From assembly GCA_947478785.1 (NCBI GenBank), contig CANJXI010000004.1:27078-91077 (forward strand): DNA of 64,000 nt. Reading direction: 5' to 3'. The notes under the pieces are model-generated. The model ran no database searches. It worked only from the letters and a program-made list of their open reading frames with translations, and was not told the DNA's origin. The stretch's first letter is position 1. The number at the start of each line of letters is the position of its first letter. This stretch comes from Caulobacteraceae bacterium. Lineage in GTDB: Bacteria; Pseudomonadota; Alphaproteobacteria; Caulobacterales; Caulobacteraceae. Position numbers and translations under genes: made by a program. Positions 19,293 through 28,094 of the stretch are shown here, one piece after another.

Positions 19293-20909
19293 ATGCCGCA
19301 GGCGGACGACCAGTTTGCCCAGGCGCTTTCGCTGGCCCGGAACGGGCGGTTCGCCGACGCCCTGGCGATGCTGGAGCGGCACCTGACGCGGCGGCCGGGC
19401 GAACGGCGGGCGCTCACGGCCAGGGCCAACCTGCACATGGAGCTCGGCGACCCGACGGCCGCCCTGGCGAGCTGCGAACAGGCCCTGGCGCTCGATCCCA
19501 CGGATCCCGCGACCTGGGTGACGCGCGGCAACGCCGAGCATCGGCTGGCGCGCCATGAGCCGGCCGTGGCGAGCTACGACCACGCCCTGGCCCTGGATCC
19601 AGGGCTCGCCATCGCCCACGCCAACCGGGCGCGCGCCCTGATCGACCTCGACCGGCCCGAGGCGGCGCTGGCGAGCGCGGACGCGGCGCTCGCCCTGCGG
19701 GCGGACTATTTCAATGCCTGGATGCATCGCGGCGTCGGCCTGCTGGCGCTGGGCCGCTACGACGAGGCCCTGGCGAGCTTCCAGAGCTGCGTTCGCCTGC
19801 AGCCGAATTCCCATGAAGCCCTCGACAACCTGGGGGTCGCCCTGACGGCGGTCGGCCGCCACGCCGAGGCGATCGCGGCCCTGGACCTGTCGATCCAGCG
19901 TGAGCCGGCGCGATCCGTCGCCCGATACCACCGCGCCCACGCCCGTCTGCTTGTCCGCGATTTCGCGGGCGGCTGGCGCGACCACGAGGCCCGCTGGGAC
20001 GTGGCGGCGTTCGTCGACAGGTCGGCCGGCTTCGTCACGCCCGCCCTGCGCGCCCGGCTGAGCGCGGACATCACGGCCGGCGCGATGGCCGGGGCGCGGG
20101 TCCTGCTGGTGTCGGAACAGGGCGTCGGGGACCAGGTGATGTTCTCCAGCATCCTGCCGGACCTCATCGCCCAGGCGGGCGCGGTCACCTGCATCTGCGA
20201 CCGGCGCCTGATCGGCCTGATGGCCAACAGCTTCCCGGCCGTGACGTTCCGCGACATCCGCGACACCGGCCCGGTCGACCTCGACGCCTTCGACCGGGTG
20301 ATCGCCATGGGCAGCCTGGGCCACCTCTATCGCAACCGCCTCGGGGACTTTCCGGGGACGCCCTACGTTCGGCCCCGGGAGGCGGTCGTCGAAGGCTGGG
20401 CGCGGCGGCTGGGGCCGCGCTCCGGGGCCCTGCGCGTCGGCCTCTCCTGGCGGGGCGGCACGCGGACGACGCGAATGGACCAGCGCTCCCTGCCGCTGGC
20501 GGCGCTGGCCCCCTTGCTCGGCCTGCCCGACTGCGAATTCGTCAGCCTGCAATATGGCGACGCCCAGGCCGAGGTCGCGGCCGCCAACGCCCAGCTGAAC
20601 AGCAACATCCGCATTTTCCCCGCCGATGAGATCGACGACTTCGAGGACCTGGCCGGCCTGGTCCTGAACCTGGATGTGGTGGTCTCGGTCCAGACCACCA
20701 TCGTCCACCTGGCCGGCGCCTTGGGGACGGAATGCCTGACCCTGGTTCCGCATCGGCCCGAGTGGCGTTACACGGCGGAGGGTTCCACCATGCCGTGGTA
20801 CGGCTCGGTCCGCCTGTTCCGGCAGCCGCGGCCGGGAAGCTGGGATCCCGTCATCGGGCAGGTGGCCGAGGCCCTCAGCCATCGTCTCGGGCGTTCGGCC
20901 TGGTCCTAG
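19293..20909 (+). CDS. TPR protein with C-terminal GT-B-like domain
   Basis: ATG at 19293; N-terminal TPRs (AWMHRGVGLLALGRYDEALASFQSCVRLQPNSHEALDNLGVAL); C-terminal VLLVSEQGVGDQVMFSSILPDL ... LDVVVSVQTTIVHLAGALG. Confidence 0.8.
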   Translation: MPQADDQFAQALSLARNGRFADALAMLERHLTRRPGERRALTARANLHMELGDPTAALASCEQALALDPTDPATWVTRGNAEHRLARHEPAVASYDHALALDPGLAIAHANRARALIDLDRPEAALASADAALALRADYFNAWMHRGVGLLALGRYDEALASFQSCVRLQPNSHEALDNLGVALTAVGRHAEAIAALDLSIQREPARSVARYHRAHARLLVRDFAGGWRDHEARWDVAAFVDRSAGFVTPALRARLSADITAGAMAGARVLLVSEQGVGDQVMFSSILPDLIAQAGAVTCICDRRLIGLMANSFPAVTFRDIRDTGPVDLDAFDRVIAMGSLGHLYRNRLGDFPGTPYVRPREAVVEGWARRLGPRSGALRVGLSWRGGTRTTRMDQRSLPLAALAPLLGLPDCEFVSLQYGDAQAEVAAANAQLNSNIRIFPADEIDDFEDLAGLVLNLDVVVSVQTTIVHLAGALGTECLTLVPHRPEWRYTAEGSTMPWYGSVRLFRQPRPGSWDPVIGQVAEALSHRLGRSAWS

Positions 20910-20934
20910 GGCCGGGTCTCACTGGAGAGTTTTC

Positions 20935-21624
20935 TTGGAACGGCCGACCGTGCTCGACATCTTCATCGGCTACGACCCGCAGGAGATCGTCGCCTACCAC
21001 GTGCTCTGCCAGAGCATCCTTGAGCAAAGCTCGCGTCCCGTGCGGTTCACCCCGATCCGGCTGGCCAACCTGCGCTCGGTGTTCGACCGCGAGGCGTCCA
21101 ACCTGCAGTCGACGGAGTTCTCGTTCTCCCGGTTCCTGACGCCCTACCTCTCCGACTACCAGGGCTGGTCGCTGTTCCTGGATTGCGACATGCTGGCCCG
21201 GGGCGACATCGCCGAGCTCTTCGCCCTGGCGGACGAGCGCTACGCGGTGATGGTCTGCAAACACGACTACACCCCCCAGGACGAGATCAAGTTCCTGGGC
21301 CACACCCAGTCGCGCTACGCCAAGAAGAACTGGTCGAGCGTGATGCTGCTGAACAACGCCCGCTGCCGCACGCTGACGCCCCGGTATGTGGAGCAGGCGA
21401 CGGGCCTGGAACTGCACCAGTTCCGCTGGCTGGCGGGCGACGAAGAGGTGGGCGAACTGCCGCTGGCCTGGAACTGGCTGGTCGGCGAGTACGACTTCAA
21501 CCCGGACGCCCGCCTCGCCCATTTCACCCGCGGCGGCCCCTACTTCAGCGAATTCGCGCGGTCCGACTACGCCGACGAATGGCGCGCGATGCGCGAGCGG
21601 ACGGTCTACGCGGCGGACAGATAG
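20935..21624 (+). CDS. Glycosyltransferase (GT8-like), TTG or internal GTG start
   Basis: LDIFIGYDPQEIVAYHVLCQSIL; WSLFLDCDMLARGDIAELF. Confidence 0.7.
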   Translation: MERPTVLDIFIGYDPQEIVAYHVLCQSILEQSSRPVRFTPIRLANLRSVFDREASNLQSTEFSFSRFLTPYLSDYQGWSLFLDCDMLARGDIAELFALADERYAVMVCKHDYTPQDEIKFLGHTQSRYAKKNWSSVMLLNNARCRTLTPRYVEQATGLELHQFRWLAGDEEVGELPLAWNWLVGEYDFNPDARLAHFTRGGPYFSEFARSDYADEWRAMRERTVYAADR

Positions 21625-21627
21625 GAG

Positions 21628-21778
21628 CCCTTCCCCTCGATGGGGAAGGGTTTGGGATGGGGTGCGGCCTCGGCGCCGAAAACGGCCCTCAGACGGCGCC
21701 GGCGCCGAACGGGCCAATCGCCCCGCCGCCCTGCGCTCACCCCAATCCCCGACCCTTTCCCCATCGAGGGGAAAGGGC
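21628..21778. repeat. Paired-hairpin intergenic repeat, family A copy 1
   Basis: CCCTTCCCCTCGATGGGGAAGGG at the left end and CCCTTTCCCCATCGAGGGGAAAGGG at the right end; between convergent genes; near copy at 56719-56866. Confidence 0.85.
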
Positions 21779-21796
21779 GCGCTCGACAGCTCGCGG

Positions 21797-22789
21797 TCAC
21801 AGCCGCGTTTCGAATCGCCGCTCGATCGCCACCGCGCCCGCCCGATGCACCCGGACCACGGCTGTATAGACGCCCGCCGGCCAGCCCGCCGGCGGACGCC
21901 GCTTGCCGATGAAGTCGGTGAACTGCGCCTTGTCGTGGTCGAGCGGCGGCGTCTTGGCCGAGAGGGTGAGCCCGCCAGGCCCGGTGAGGGCGATCTCGAT
22001 GACGTCGCCCGCTTCCAGCTCGATGGCGCGCGCGTAGGGTACGATCCAGGGCGAGTTCGCGTTGACCGGCGGGATGCCGCCGGCCTCGACCGCGTCCTGG
22101 GTGACCGGCCCGCCGGCGAAACCGACATTGAGGATGGCGCCCGCCTTGTAGGCCATCTGCTGGCGCGCCTGGGCGGTCCAGAGCGGCGTCTGGGCCGCGC
22201 AGGCCATGGGCTGGCTCATGTCGGGCGCGAAGGGGTCGATCACCTGGCCCGCGTGGCGCACGGTCAGGTGCATGTGGGCGAATTCGGTATTGCCGGACAG
22301 GCCGACCTTGCCGATCGGCTGGCCGGCCGCGACCAGGTCGCCCGCCTTCACGATCAGGCTGCCGCGGGCCATGTGGCAATACTGGGTCTCCCAGCCGCCG
22401 CCATGGTCGATGACCACCCCGTTGCCGCAGTCCTGGCCGTTCAGGGGCGGCGCGCCGGGCGCGCGGATGGAGATGTCCTGCACGCCGTCGCGCAACCGGG
22501 TCACCCGCCCCGGCGCCGCGGCCAGGACGGCGACGCCGGCATGCTCGGCGGCCATGTCGAGGATGCGGATGTCGACGCCGCTGTGGCCCTGGTAGGTCCT
22601 GCGCCCGCACCGGTAGTCGCGCACGCCCGGGCCCGGGTCGCGGTCGACGTAGTGCTGGATCTCGCAGGTCCGGCCGATCTGGCAGGCCAGGGGAAAGCCG
22701 AGCTTCGGCGGCTCGGGCGCGGCGCGCGCGGCGCCGGCCAGGACGGCGGCGGCGAGGCCGGCCAGGACGCCCAGGTGCGCTGTTCTCAT
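21797..22789 (-). CDS. M23 family metallopeptidase
   Basis: Signal peptide; HSGVDIRI (HxxxD) and HMHLTV (HxH) metal motifs. Confidence 0.85.
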   Translation of the reverse strand: MRTAHLGVLAGLAAAVLAGAARAAPEPPKLGFPLACQIGRTCEIQHYVDRDPGPGVRDYRCGRRTYQGHSGVDIRILDMAAEHAGVAVLAAAPGRVTRLRDGVQDISIRAPGAPPLNGQDCGNGVVIDHGGGWETQYCHMARGSLIVKAGDLVAAGQPIGKVGLSGNTEFAHMHLTVRHAGQVIDPFAPDMSQPMACAAQTPLWTAQARQQMAYKAGAILNVGFAGGPVTQDAVEAGGIPPVNANSPWIVPYARAIELEAGDVIEIALTGPGGLTLSAKTPPLDHDKAQFTDFIGKRRPPAGWPAGVYTAVVRVHRAGAVAIERRFETRL

Positions 22790-22829
22790 GGACCCTCTCC
22801 TCGCCCGCAATGATGGCGCCTTCGCGACG

Positions 22830-23576
22830 TCAGCCCGCGCCCAGCAGCGCCGCCAGCCGCGCCTGGTCGGCGGCGTAGACGTCGCGCAGATAGTCGCGGT
22901 CTTCGTCGGTCAGCACGGACCCGTAGTCCATCGCCACGCCGACGTGGGTCTCCCGGGACGGGGGCGCGGGGCGGTTGGCGATCCCCAGGAAGCCTTGCAC
23001 GGCCGCCAGCGCGGGCCCCGGATCGCGCCGCAGCTCCTCGGCCTGCAGGATCAGCGCCTGGTCGCGCGGGAATAGCCGGAAGAGCCGCTCAAGCTGGTCG
23101 CCGTAGAACCCGCGCTCGACATAGGAGAATTCCCGATGGTGGCCCCAGGGCACGGCGTCGAACAGCCGCCGCCGCCCTTCGCGGACGCACCAGGCGAAGG
23201 GGCGGGTCTCAGCGCCCCGGGCATATTCCATGCGCCAGTGCGACCAGGCCCGCTCGACGGGCTCGCGCAGCATGACGATCAGCTTCATGGCCGGGTTGTA
23301 GGCGGCTATCCGCTCCAGGCTCCGCGGCCAGTAGACATAGATCGGCGTCGCCTCGCCCCGCGGCCGCCCGTCCGGGGGCGGGAAGGCCGCGTGATAGGCC
23401 CCGTAGTCGGGCCGCGCCCAGTCGCGCGCCTCGTCGTCGAAGAAATGCAGTTCCTTCTCGCGCGACAGCGCCACCCCCGGATGCTCGGACAGATAGTCGA
23501 ACAGCGCCGTGGTGCCGCCCTTCTGGACGCCGGCTACGATGAAGTCGACGAGAGGATCGGCCGCCATTTCCCTCAA
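22830..23576 (-). CDS. Sulfotransferase domain-containing protein
   Basis: 248 aa; FIVAGVQKGGTTALFDYLSEHPGVALSREKELHFFD; KLIVMLREPVERAWSHWRME. Confidence 0.9.
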   Translation of the reverse strand: MREMAADPLVDFIVAGVQKGGTTALFDYLSEHPGVALSREKELHFFDDEARDWARPDYGAYHAAFPPPDGRPRGEATPIYVYWPRSLERIAAYNPAMKLIVMLREPVERAWSHWRMEYARGAETRPFAWCVREGRRRLFDAVPWGHHREFSYVERGFYGDQLERLFRLFPRDQALILQAEELRRDPGPALAAVQGFLGIANRPAPPSRETHVGVAMDYGSVLTDEDRDYLRDVYAADQARLAALLGAG

Positions 23577-23629
23577 ATCCCGCGCCCTGGCGCCCGGCGC
23601 AAGGCCCTAGCCCGGGGCATAAGGGCGAT

Positions 23630-24481
23630 ATGGCTTCATCGGCCGCGCCACATTGGCTAAGACACCCCGGCAGATCGGGCGAGACTCGCCCGCGAACAAG
23701 TTTGGACGAGCCGTTGATCACCACCATCGACGAGGAACGCGGCGAGGTGATCGTCCGCGACGGGGACACAGAGACGCGCCACAGCCTGGCGAGCGCGGAG
23801 GGATTCGCCGCCGCCTCGAAGGCCTGGCTGCGCGCCACGTGGGATTCGAAATACGTCTACAGCTTCGCCTGGATGGGCCGCCCCATCATCCAGCTGCCGG
23901 AGGACATGGTCCGCCTGCAGGAGGTGATCTGGGCGCTGAAACCCGACGTGCTGATCGAGACCGGCGTGGCCCACGGCGGGTCGCTGGTGTTCTACGCCTC
24001 GCTCTTCGAGGCCATGGGCAAGGGCCGGGTGGTCGGCATCGACATCGAGATCCGGCCGCACAACCGCACCGCCATCGAGGCCCATCCGATGATGAAGCGC
24101 ATCGAACTTGTGGAGGGCTCCTCCACCGCGCCCGACGTGGTGGCCCATGTCCAGGCGGGCGTGAAGCCCGGCGAGACCGTGCTGGTGGTGCTGGACTCCA
24201 ACCACACCCGCGCCCACGTGCTGGATGAGCTTCGCGCCTATGGCCCGATGGTCAGCGTCGGCTCCTACATCGTGGCCACCGACGGGATCATGGAGCAGGT
24301 GGCGGGCGGCCCGCGCACCGGCGCCGACTGGACCGAGAACAATCCGCGCCGCGCGATCCACGACTTCGTGGCCGAGGACAAGCGCTTCATCGTCGAGGAG
24401 CCCGCCTGGCCGTTCAACGAGGGAACCGTGGCCGAACGGGTGACCTACTGGCCGGAAGCCTTCATCAAGCGGATCGCCTAG
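23630..24481 (+). CDS. Cephalosporin hydroxylase (CmcI)-like family protein
   Basis: PDVLIETGVAHGGSLVFYASLFEAMGKGRVVGIDIEIRPHNR; start uncertain (possible TTG at 23702). Confidence 0.8.
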   Translation: MASSAAPHWLRHPGRSGETRPRTSLDEPLITTIDEERGEVIVRDGDTETRHSLASAEGFAAASKAWLRATWDSKYVYSFAWMGRPIIQLPEDMVRLQEVIWALKPDVLIETGVAHGGSLVFYASLFEAMGKGRVVGIDIEIRPHNRTAIEAHPMMKRIELVEGSSTAPDVVAHVQAGVKPGETVLVVLDSNHTRAHVLDELRAYGPMVSVGSYIVATDGIMEQVAGGPRTGADWTENNPRRAIHDFVAEDKRFIVEEPAWPFNEGTVAERVTYWPEAFIKRIA

Positions 24482-24493
24482 GGAGCCACACCC

Positions 24494-25267
24494 ATGAAGA
24501 CGGTGATCCTGGCGGGCGGGCTCGGCACGCGCATCTCGGAAGAGAGCCATCTCAAGCCCAAGCCGATGATCGAGATCGGCGGGCGGCCGATCCTTTGGCA
24601 CATCATGAAGCTGTTCTCGCACCACGGCTTCAACGACTTCATCGTCTGCCTTGGCTACAAGGGCTATGTGGTGAAGGAGTATTTCTCCAACTACGTCCTG
24701 CACAACGCCGACCTGACGGTGGACCTGGCCAGGGGGACGACCGAGTACCACGCCACCAATCACGAGCCCTGGCGGGTGACCCTGGTGGATACCGGCGAGG
24801 ACACCATGACCGGCGGCCGGGTCAAGCGGATCGCCCGCTACCTCGAGCCCGGCGAGCCCTTCTTCCTGACCTATGGCGATGGCCTGTCCGACGTCGACCT
24901 GACGGCGCTGGCCGCCTTCCATCGGGCGCACGGCAGGCAAGCGACCGTCACGGCGGTCGCCCCGCCCGGCCGCTATGGGGCGCTGGAGATGAAGGGCGAC
25001 CTCGTCCAGCGCTTCACCGAAAAGCCGCCCGGCGACAACGGCCTGATCAACGGCGGCTTCTTCGTGCTGCAGCCGAGCGTCGTGGACCGCATCGCCGGCG
25101 ACGACACCAGTTTCGAGCAAGCCCCGCTGGAGACCCTGGCGCAGGACCAGCAACTGGTCGCCCGCCCGCACGACGGCTTCTGGGCGGCCATGGACACGCT
25201 CCGCGACAAGAACCAGCTGGAAGCCCTCTGGGCGTCGGGCAAGGCGCCCTGGCGCCTCTGGACATGA
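24494..25267 (+). CDS. rfbF: Glucose-1-phosphate cytidylyltransferase
   Basis: 257 aa; MKTVILAGGLGTRISEESHLKPKPMIEIGGRPILWHIMK. Confidence 0.95.
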   Translation: MKTVILAGGLGTRISEESHLKPKPMIEIGGRPILWHIMKLFSHHGFNDFIVCLGYKGYVVKEYFSNYVLHNADLTVDLARGTTEYHATNHEPWRVTLVDTGEDTMTGGRVKRIARYLEPGEPFFLTYGDGLSDVDLTALAAFHRAHGRQATVTAVAPPGRYGALEMKGDLVQRFTEKPPGDNGLINGGFFVLQPSVVDRIAGDDTSFEQAPLETLAQDQQLVARPHDGFWAAMDTLRDKNQLEALWASGKAPWRLWT

Positions 25268-26325
25268 GCGGGCCCGATCCCGGCTTCTGGTCGGGAAAGC
25301 GCGTCCTGCTGACCGGCCACACCGGGTTCAAGGGGTCCTGGGCGTCGGTCTGGCTGGCGGGCCTGGGGGCCACGGTGACGGGCCTCGCCCTGGCGCCGGA
25401 CACCGAGCCCAGCCTGTTCGGACTGGCCCGCGTGGACGGCCTGATCGAATCCCTGCTGGTCGACCTGCGCGACCGATCCGCCGTCGAGGCGGCGCTGGCC
25501 GGGCGGGCCTTCGACCTGGTGCTGCACATGGCCGCCCAGCCGATCGTCCGCACCGCCATCGAGCAGCCGGTGGAGACCTTCGCCGCCAATGTGATGGGGA
25601 CCGCCCACCTGCTGCAGGCGCTGCGCGCCCAGACGGCGCTCCAGGCCGTCCTCGTGGTCACCTCCGACAAGGTCTACGCCAACGCCGAGACCGGCCGCGC
25701 GTTCTCCGAAGGCGACGCCCTGGGCGGCAAGGATCCCTATTCCGCGTCCAAAGCCGCGACCGAGATGGTGGTCGCGAGCTTCGCCAAGTCCTACTTCGAC
25801 GCCGCCGGCGTGCCCGTCGCCACGGCGCGGGGCGGCAATGTCATCGGCGGCGGCGATTTCTCCCGCGACCGGCTCGTCGCCGACATCGTCAGGGCGGCGG
25901 CCCGCCAGGAGCCCGTCGTCCTTCGCCACCCCGAGGCCACCCGTCCCTGGCAGCATGTGCTGGACTGCCTGGCCGGCTACTTCACCCAGCTTCGGGCGCT
26001 GGCGAGCGATCCCATGACCCCTAGGGCGCTGAACTTCGGGCCGAAGTCCGGTGGATCCGACGTGACCGTGGGGCAGCTTGCGACCCTGGGCGTTGAGGCC
26101 CTCGGCGCCCCCCCCTGGCGCCATGAGCCCGACCCGAAGTCCATGGAGGCGCGTTCGCTGTCGATCGACGCCGGCCTCGCCCGGCGCGCATTGGACTTCG
26201 AGAGCCGGCTGGATGCGCCGCGCGCGGTGGCCTTGACCATGGACTGGCATCGACGCCAGGCGAACGGCGAGGACGCGCTGGCCCTTTGCCGCGAGCAGAT
26301 CGCGGCCTACGAGGGCGGCCGATGA
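25264..26325 (+). CDS. rfbG: CDP-glucose 4,6-dehydratase
   Basis: ATG at 25264, 4-nt overlap with rfbF; GKRVLLTGHTGFKGSWASVWLAGLGATVTGLAL; YSASKAATE. Confidence 0.94.
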   Translation: MSGPDPGFWSGKRVLLTGHTGFKGSWASVWLAGLGATVTGLALAPDTEPSLFGLARVDGLIESLLVDLRDRSAVEAALAGRAFDLVLHMAAQPIVRTAIEQPVETFAANVMGTAHLLQALRAQTALQAVLVVTSDKVYANAETGRAFSEGDALGGKDPYSASKAATEMVVASFAKSYFDAAGVPVATARGGNVIGGGDFSRDRLVADIVRAAARQEPVVLRHPEATRPWQHVLDCLAGYFTQLRALASDPMTPRALNFGPKSGGSDVTVGQLATLGVEALGAPPWRHEPDPKSMEARSLSIDAGLARRALDFESRLDAPRAVALTMDWHRRQANGEDALALCREQIAAYEGGR

Positions 26326-27560
26326 CCCCGCCCGCCTGCCGATTCTGCAAGACGCCGCTCATTCACACCTTCGTGGACCTCGGCCGCCAGCCACTCGCCA
26401 ACAGCTACCTGACGGCGGAACAGCTGGCCGCCGGAACCGAGCGGGCCTATCCGCTGCACGCGCGGGTCTGCCACAAATGCTTTCTGGTGCAGGTTGACGA
26501 CGCCGTGCCGGCCGACGCGATCTTCGACGAGGGCTACGCCTACTTCTCCGCCTATTCGTCGAGCTGGGTGGAGCACGCGCGGCGCTATGCTGTGGCGATG
26601 AAGGACCGCTTCGGACTGGGGCCTTCGTCCCTGGTCGTCGAGGTGGCCAGCAACGACGGCTACCTGCTGCAGCATTTCGTGGCCATGGACCTGCCGGTGC
26701 TGGGCATAGAGCCCACCGCCAACACCGCCGCCGCCGCCGTGGCGCGCGGCGTGCCCACCGAGGTGCGGTTCTTCAACGCCGCGACCGGGGCGGACCTGGC
26801 GGCGCGCGGGCTGCGGGCCGACCTGATGGCGGCCAACAATGTGCTGGCCCACGTCCCCGACATCGCCGACTTCGTGGCGGGCTTCACCCTGGCGCTGAAG
26901 GACGAGGGCGTGCTCACCTTCGAATTCCCGCACCTGCTGAAGCTGATCGAGCGGGTCCAGTTCGACACCATCTACCACGAGCACTATTCCTACCTGTCGC
27001 TGGTCGCCGTGGAGCAGGTGCTGGCGGCCAACGGCCTACGGCCATTCGATGTCGAACTATTGCCCACCCATGGCGGCTCCCTGCGGCTGTTCTGCTGCCA
27101 TGCGGGTTCCGGACATCGGGAGACCGAGGCGCTGCGGGCGTTGCGCGCGACCGAGCATGTCGCCGGCCTCGACCGGCTGGAGGGCTATGCCGGCTTCACG
27201 CCCCGGGTGGAGGCCGTCCGCGACGGCTTCCGGGCCTATCTCGCCGAGGCGAAGGCGGCCGGGCGCAAGGTCGCGGCCTATGGCGCGGCGGCCAAGGGCA
27301 ACACCTTCCTCAACTACTGCGGGGCGACGGCGGACGACATCGCCGTCTCCTTCGACGCGAACCCCGCCAAGCAGGGCCGCTTCCTGCCGGGCAGCCACGT
27401 GCCGATCCTCTCGCCCCAGGCCGTGCGCGAGGTCAGGCCGGATGACCTGGTGATCATGCCCTGGAACCTGAAGGACGAGATCATGGGGGAACTCGCCTAC
27501 ATCCGCGCGTGGGGCGGGCGCTTCGTCATCGCCTCCCCGGACGTCCAGGTCCTCGGCTGA
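26322..27560 (+). CDS. Sugar C-methyltransferase (zinc-binding N-terminus, SAM domain)
   Basis: CRFCKTPLIHTFVDLGRQPLANSYL zinc-binding start; VVEVASNDGYLLQHF SAM motif; YGAAAKGNTFLNYCG C-terminal domain. Confidence 0.9.
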   Translation: MTPPACRFCKTPLIHTFVDLGRQPLANSYLTAEQLAAGTERAYPLHARVCHKCFLVQVDDAVPADAIFDEGYAYFSAYSSSWVEHARRYAVAMKDRFGLGPSSLVVEVASNDGYLLQHFVAMDLPVLGIEPTANTAAAAVARGVPTEVRFFNAATGADLAARGLRADLMAANNVLAHVPDIADFVAGFTLALKDEGVLTFEFPHLLKLIERVQFDTIYHEHYSYLSLVAVEQVLAANGLRPFDVELLPTHGGSLRLFCCHAGSGHRETEALRALRATEHVAGLDRLEGYAGFTPRVEAVRDGFRAYLAEAKAAGRKVAAYGAAAKGNTFLNYCGATADDIAVSFDANPAKQGRFLPGSHVPILSPQAVREVRPDDLVIMPWNLKDEIMGELAYIRAWGGRFVIASPDVQVLG

Positions 27561-28090
27561 TGCGCTTCCTGCCCACCGCGATCGCCGGCGTGACGGTGGT
27601 GGAGACCGAGCCCCACACCGACGACCGGGGCGCCTTCGCCCGGCTGCATTGTCCCGAGGAATTCGCCGCGGCCGGCCACCGGTTCCAGCCCGCCCAGACC
27701 TCGCTCTCGCGCAATCCCGCGGCCGGGACCCTGCGGGGAATGCACCATCAGCCGGCGCCCCACGCGGAGACCAAGCTGGTCCGCGCCGTGCGGGGGGCGA
27801 TCTTCGACGTCGCCATCGACCTGCGGCCCGGCAGCCCGACCTACCGCCAGTGGACAGCCGCGGAACTCAGCGCCGGCAATGGCCGGGCGCTGCTGATCGG
27901 CGAGGGGATCGCCCATGGCTTTCTCACCCTGGAGCCGGACACCGACGTCCTCTACCAGATCAGCCCGGCGTTCCAGCCGGGCCACGAGGCCGGCGTGCGT
28001 TGGGACGACCCCGCCTTCGCCATCGCCTGGCCCCGCCCGCCTGCGTTGATATCGGCCCGCGACGCGGCCTATCCTGACCACCGGGGGTAG
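27560..28090 (+). CDS. dTDP-4-dehydrorhamnose 3,5-epimerase-like (RmlC family)
   Basis: TEPHTDDRGAFARL; QTSLSRNPAAGTLRGMHHQ; GEGIAHGFLTLEPDTDVLYQIS. Confidence 0.9.
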   Translation: MRFLPTAIAGVTVVETEPHTDDRGAFARLHCPEEFAAAGHRFQPAQTSLSRNPAAGTLRGMHHQPAPHAETKLVRAVRGAIFDVAIDLRPGSPTYRQWTAAELSAGNGRALLIGEGIAHGFLTLEPDTDVLYQISPAFQPGHEAGVRWDDPAFAIAWPRPPALISARDAAYPDHRG

Positions 28091-28094
28091 TCGC

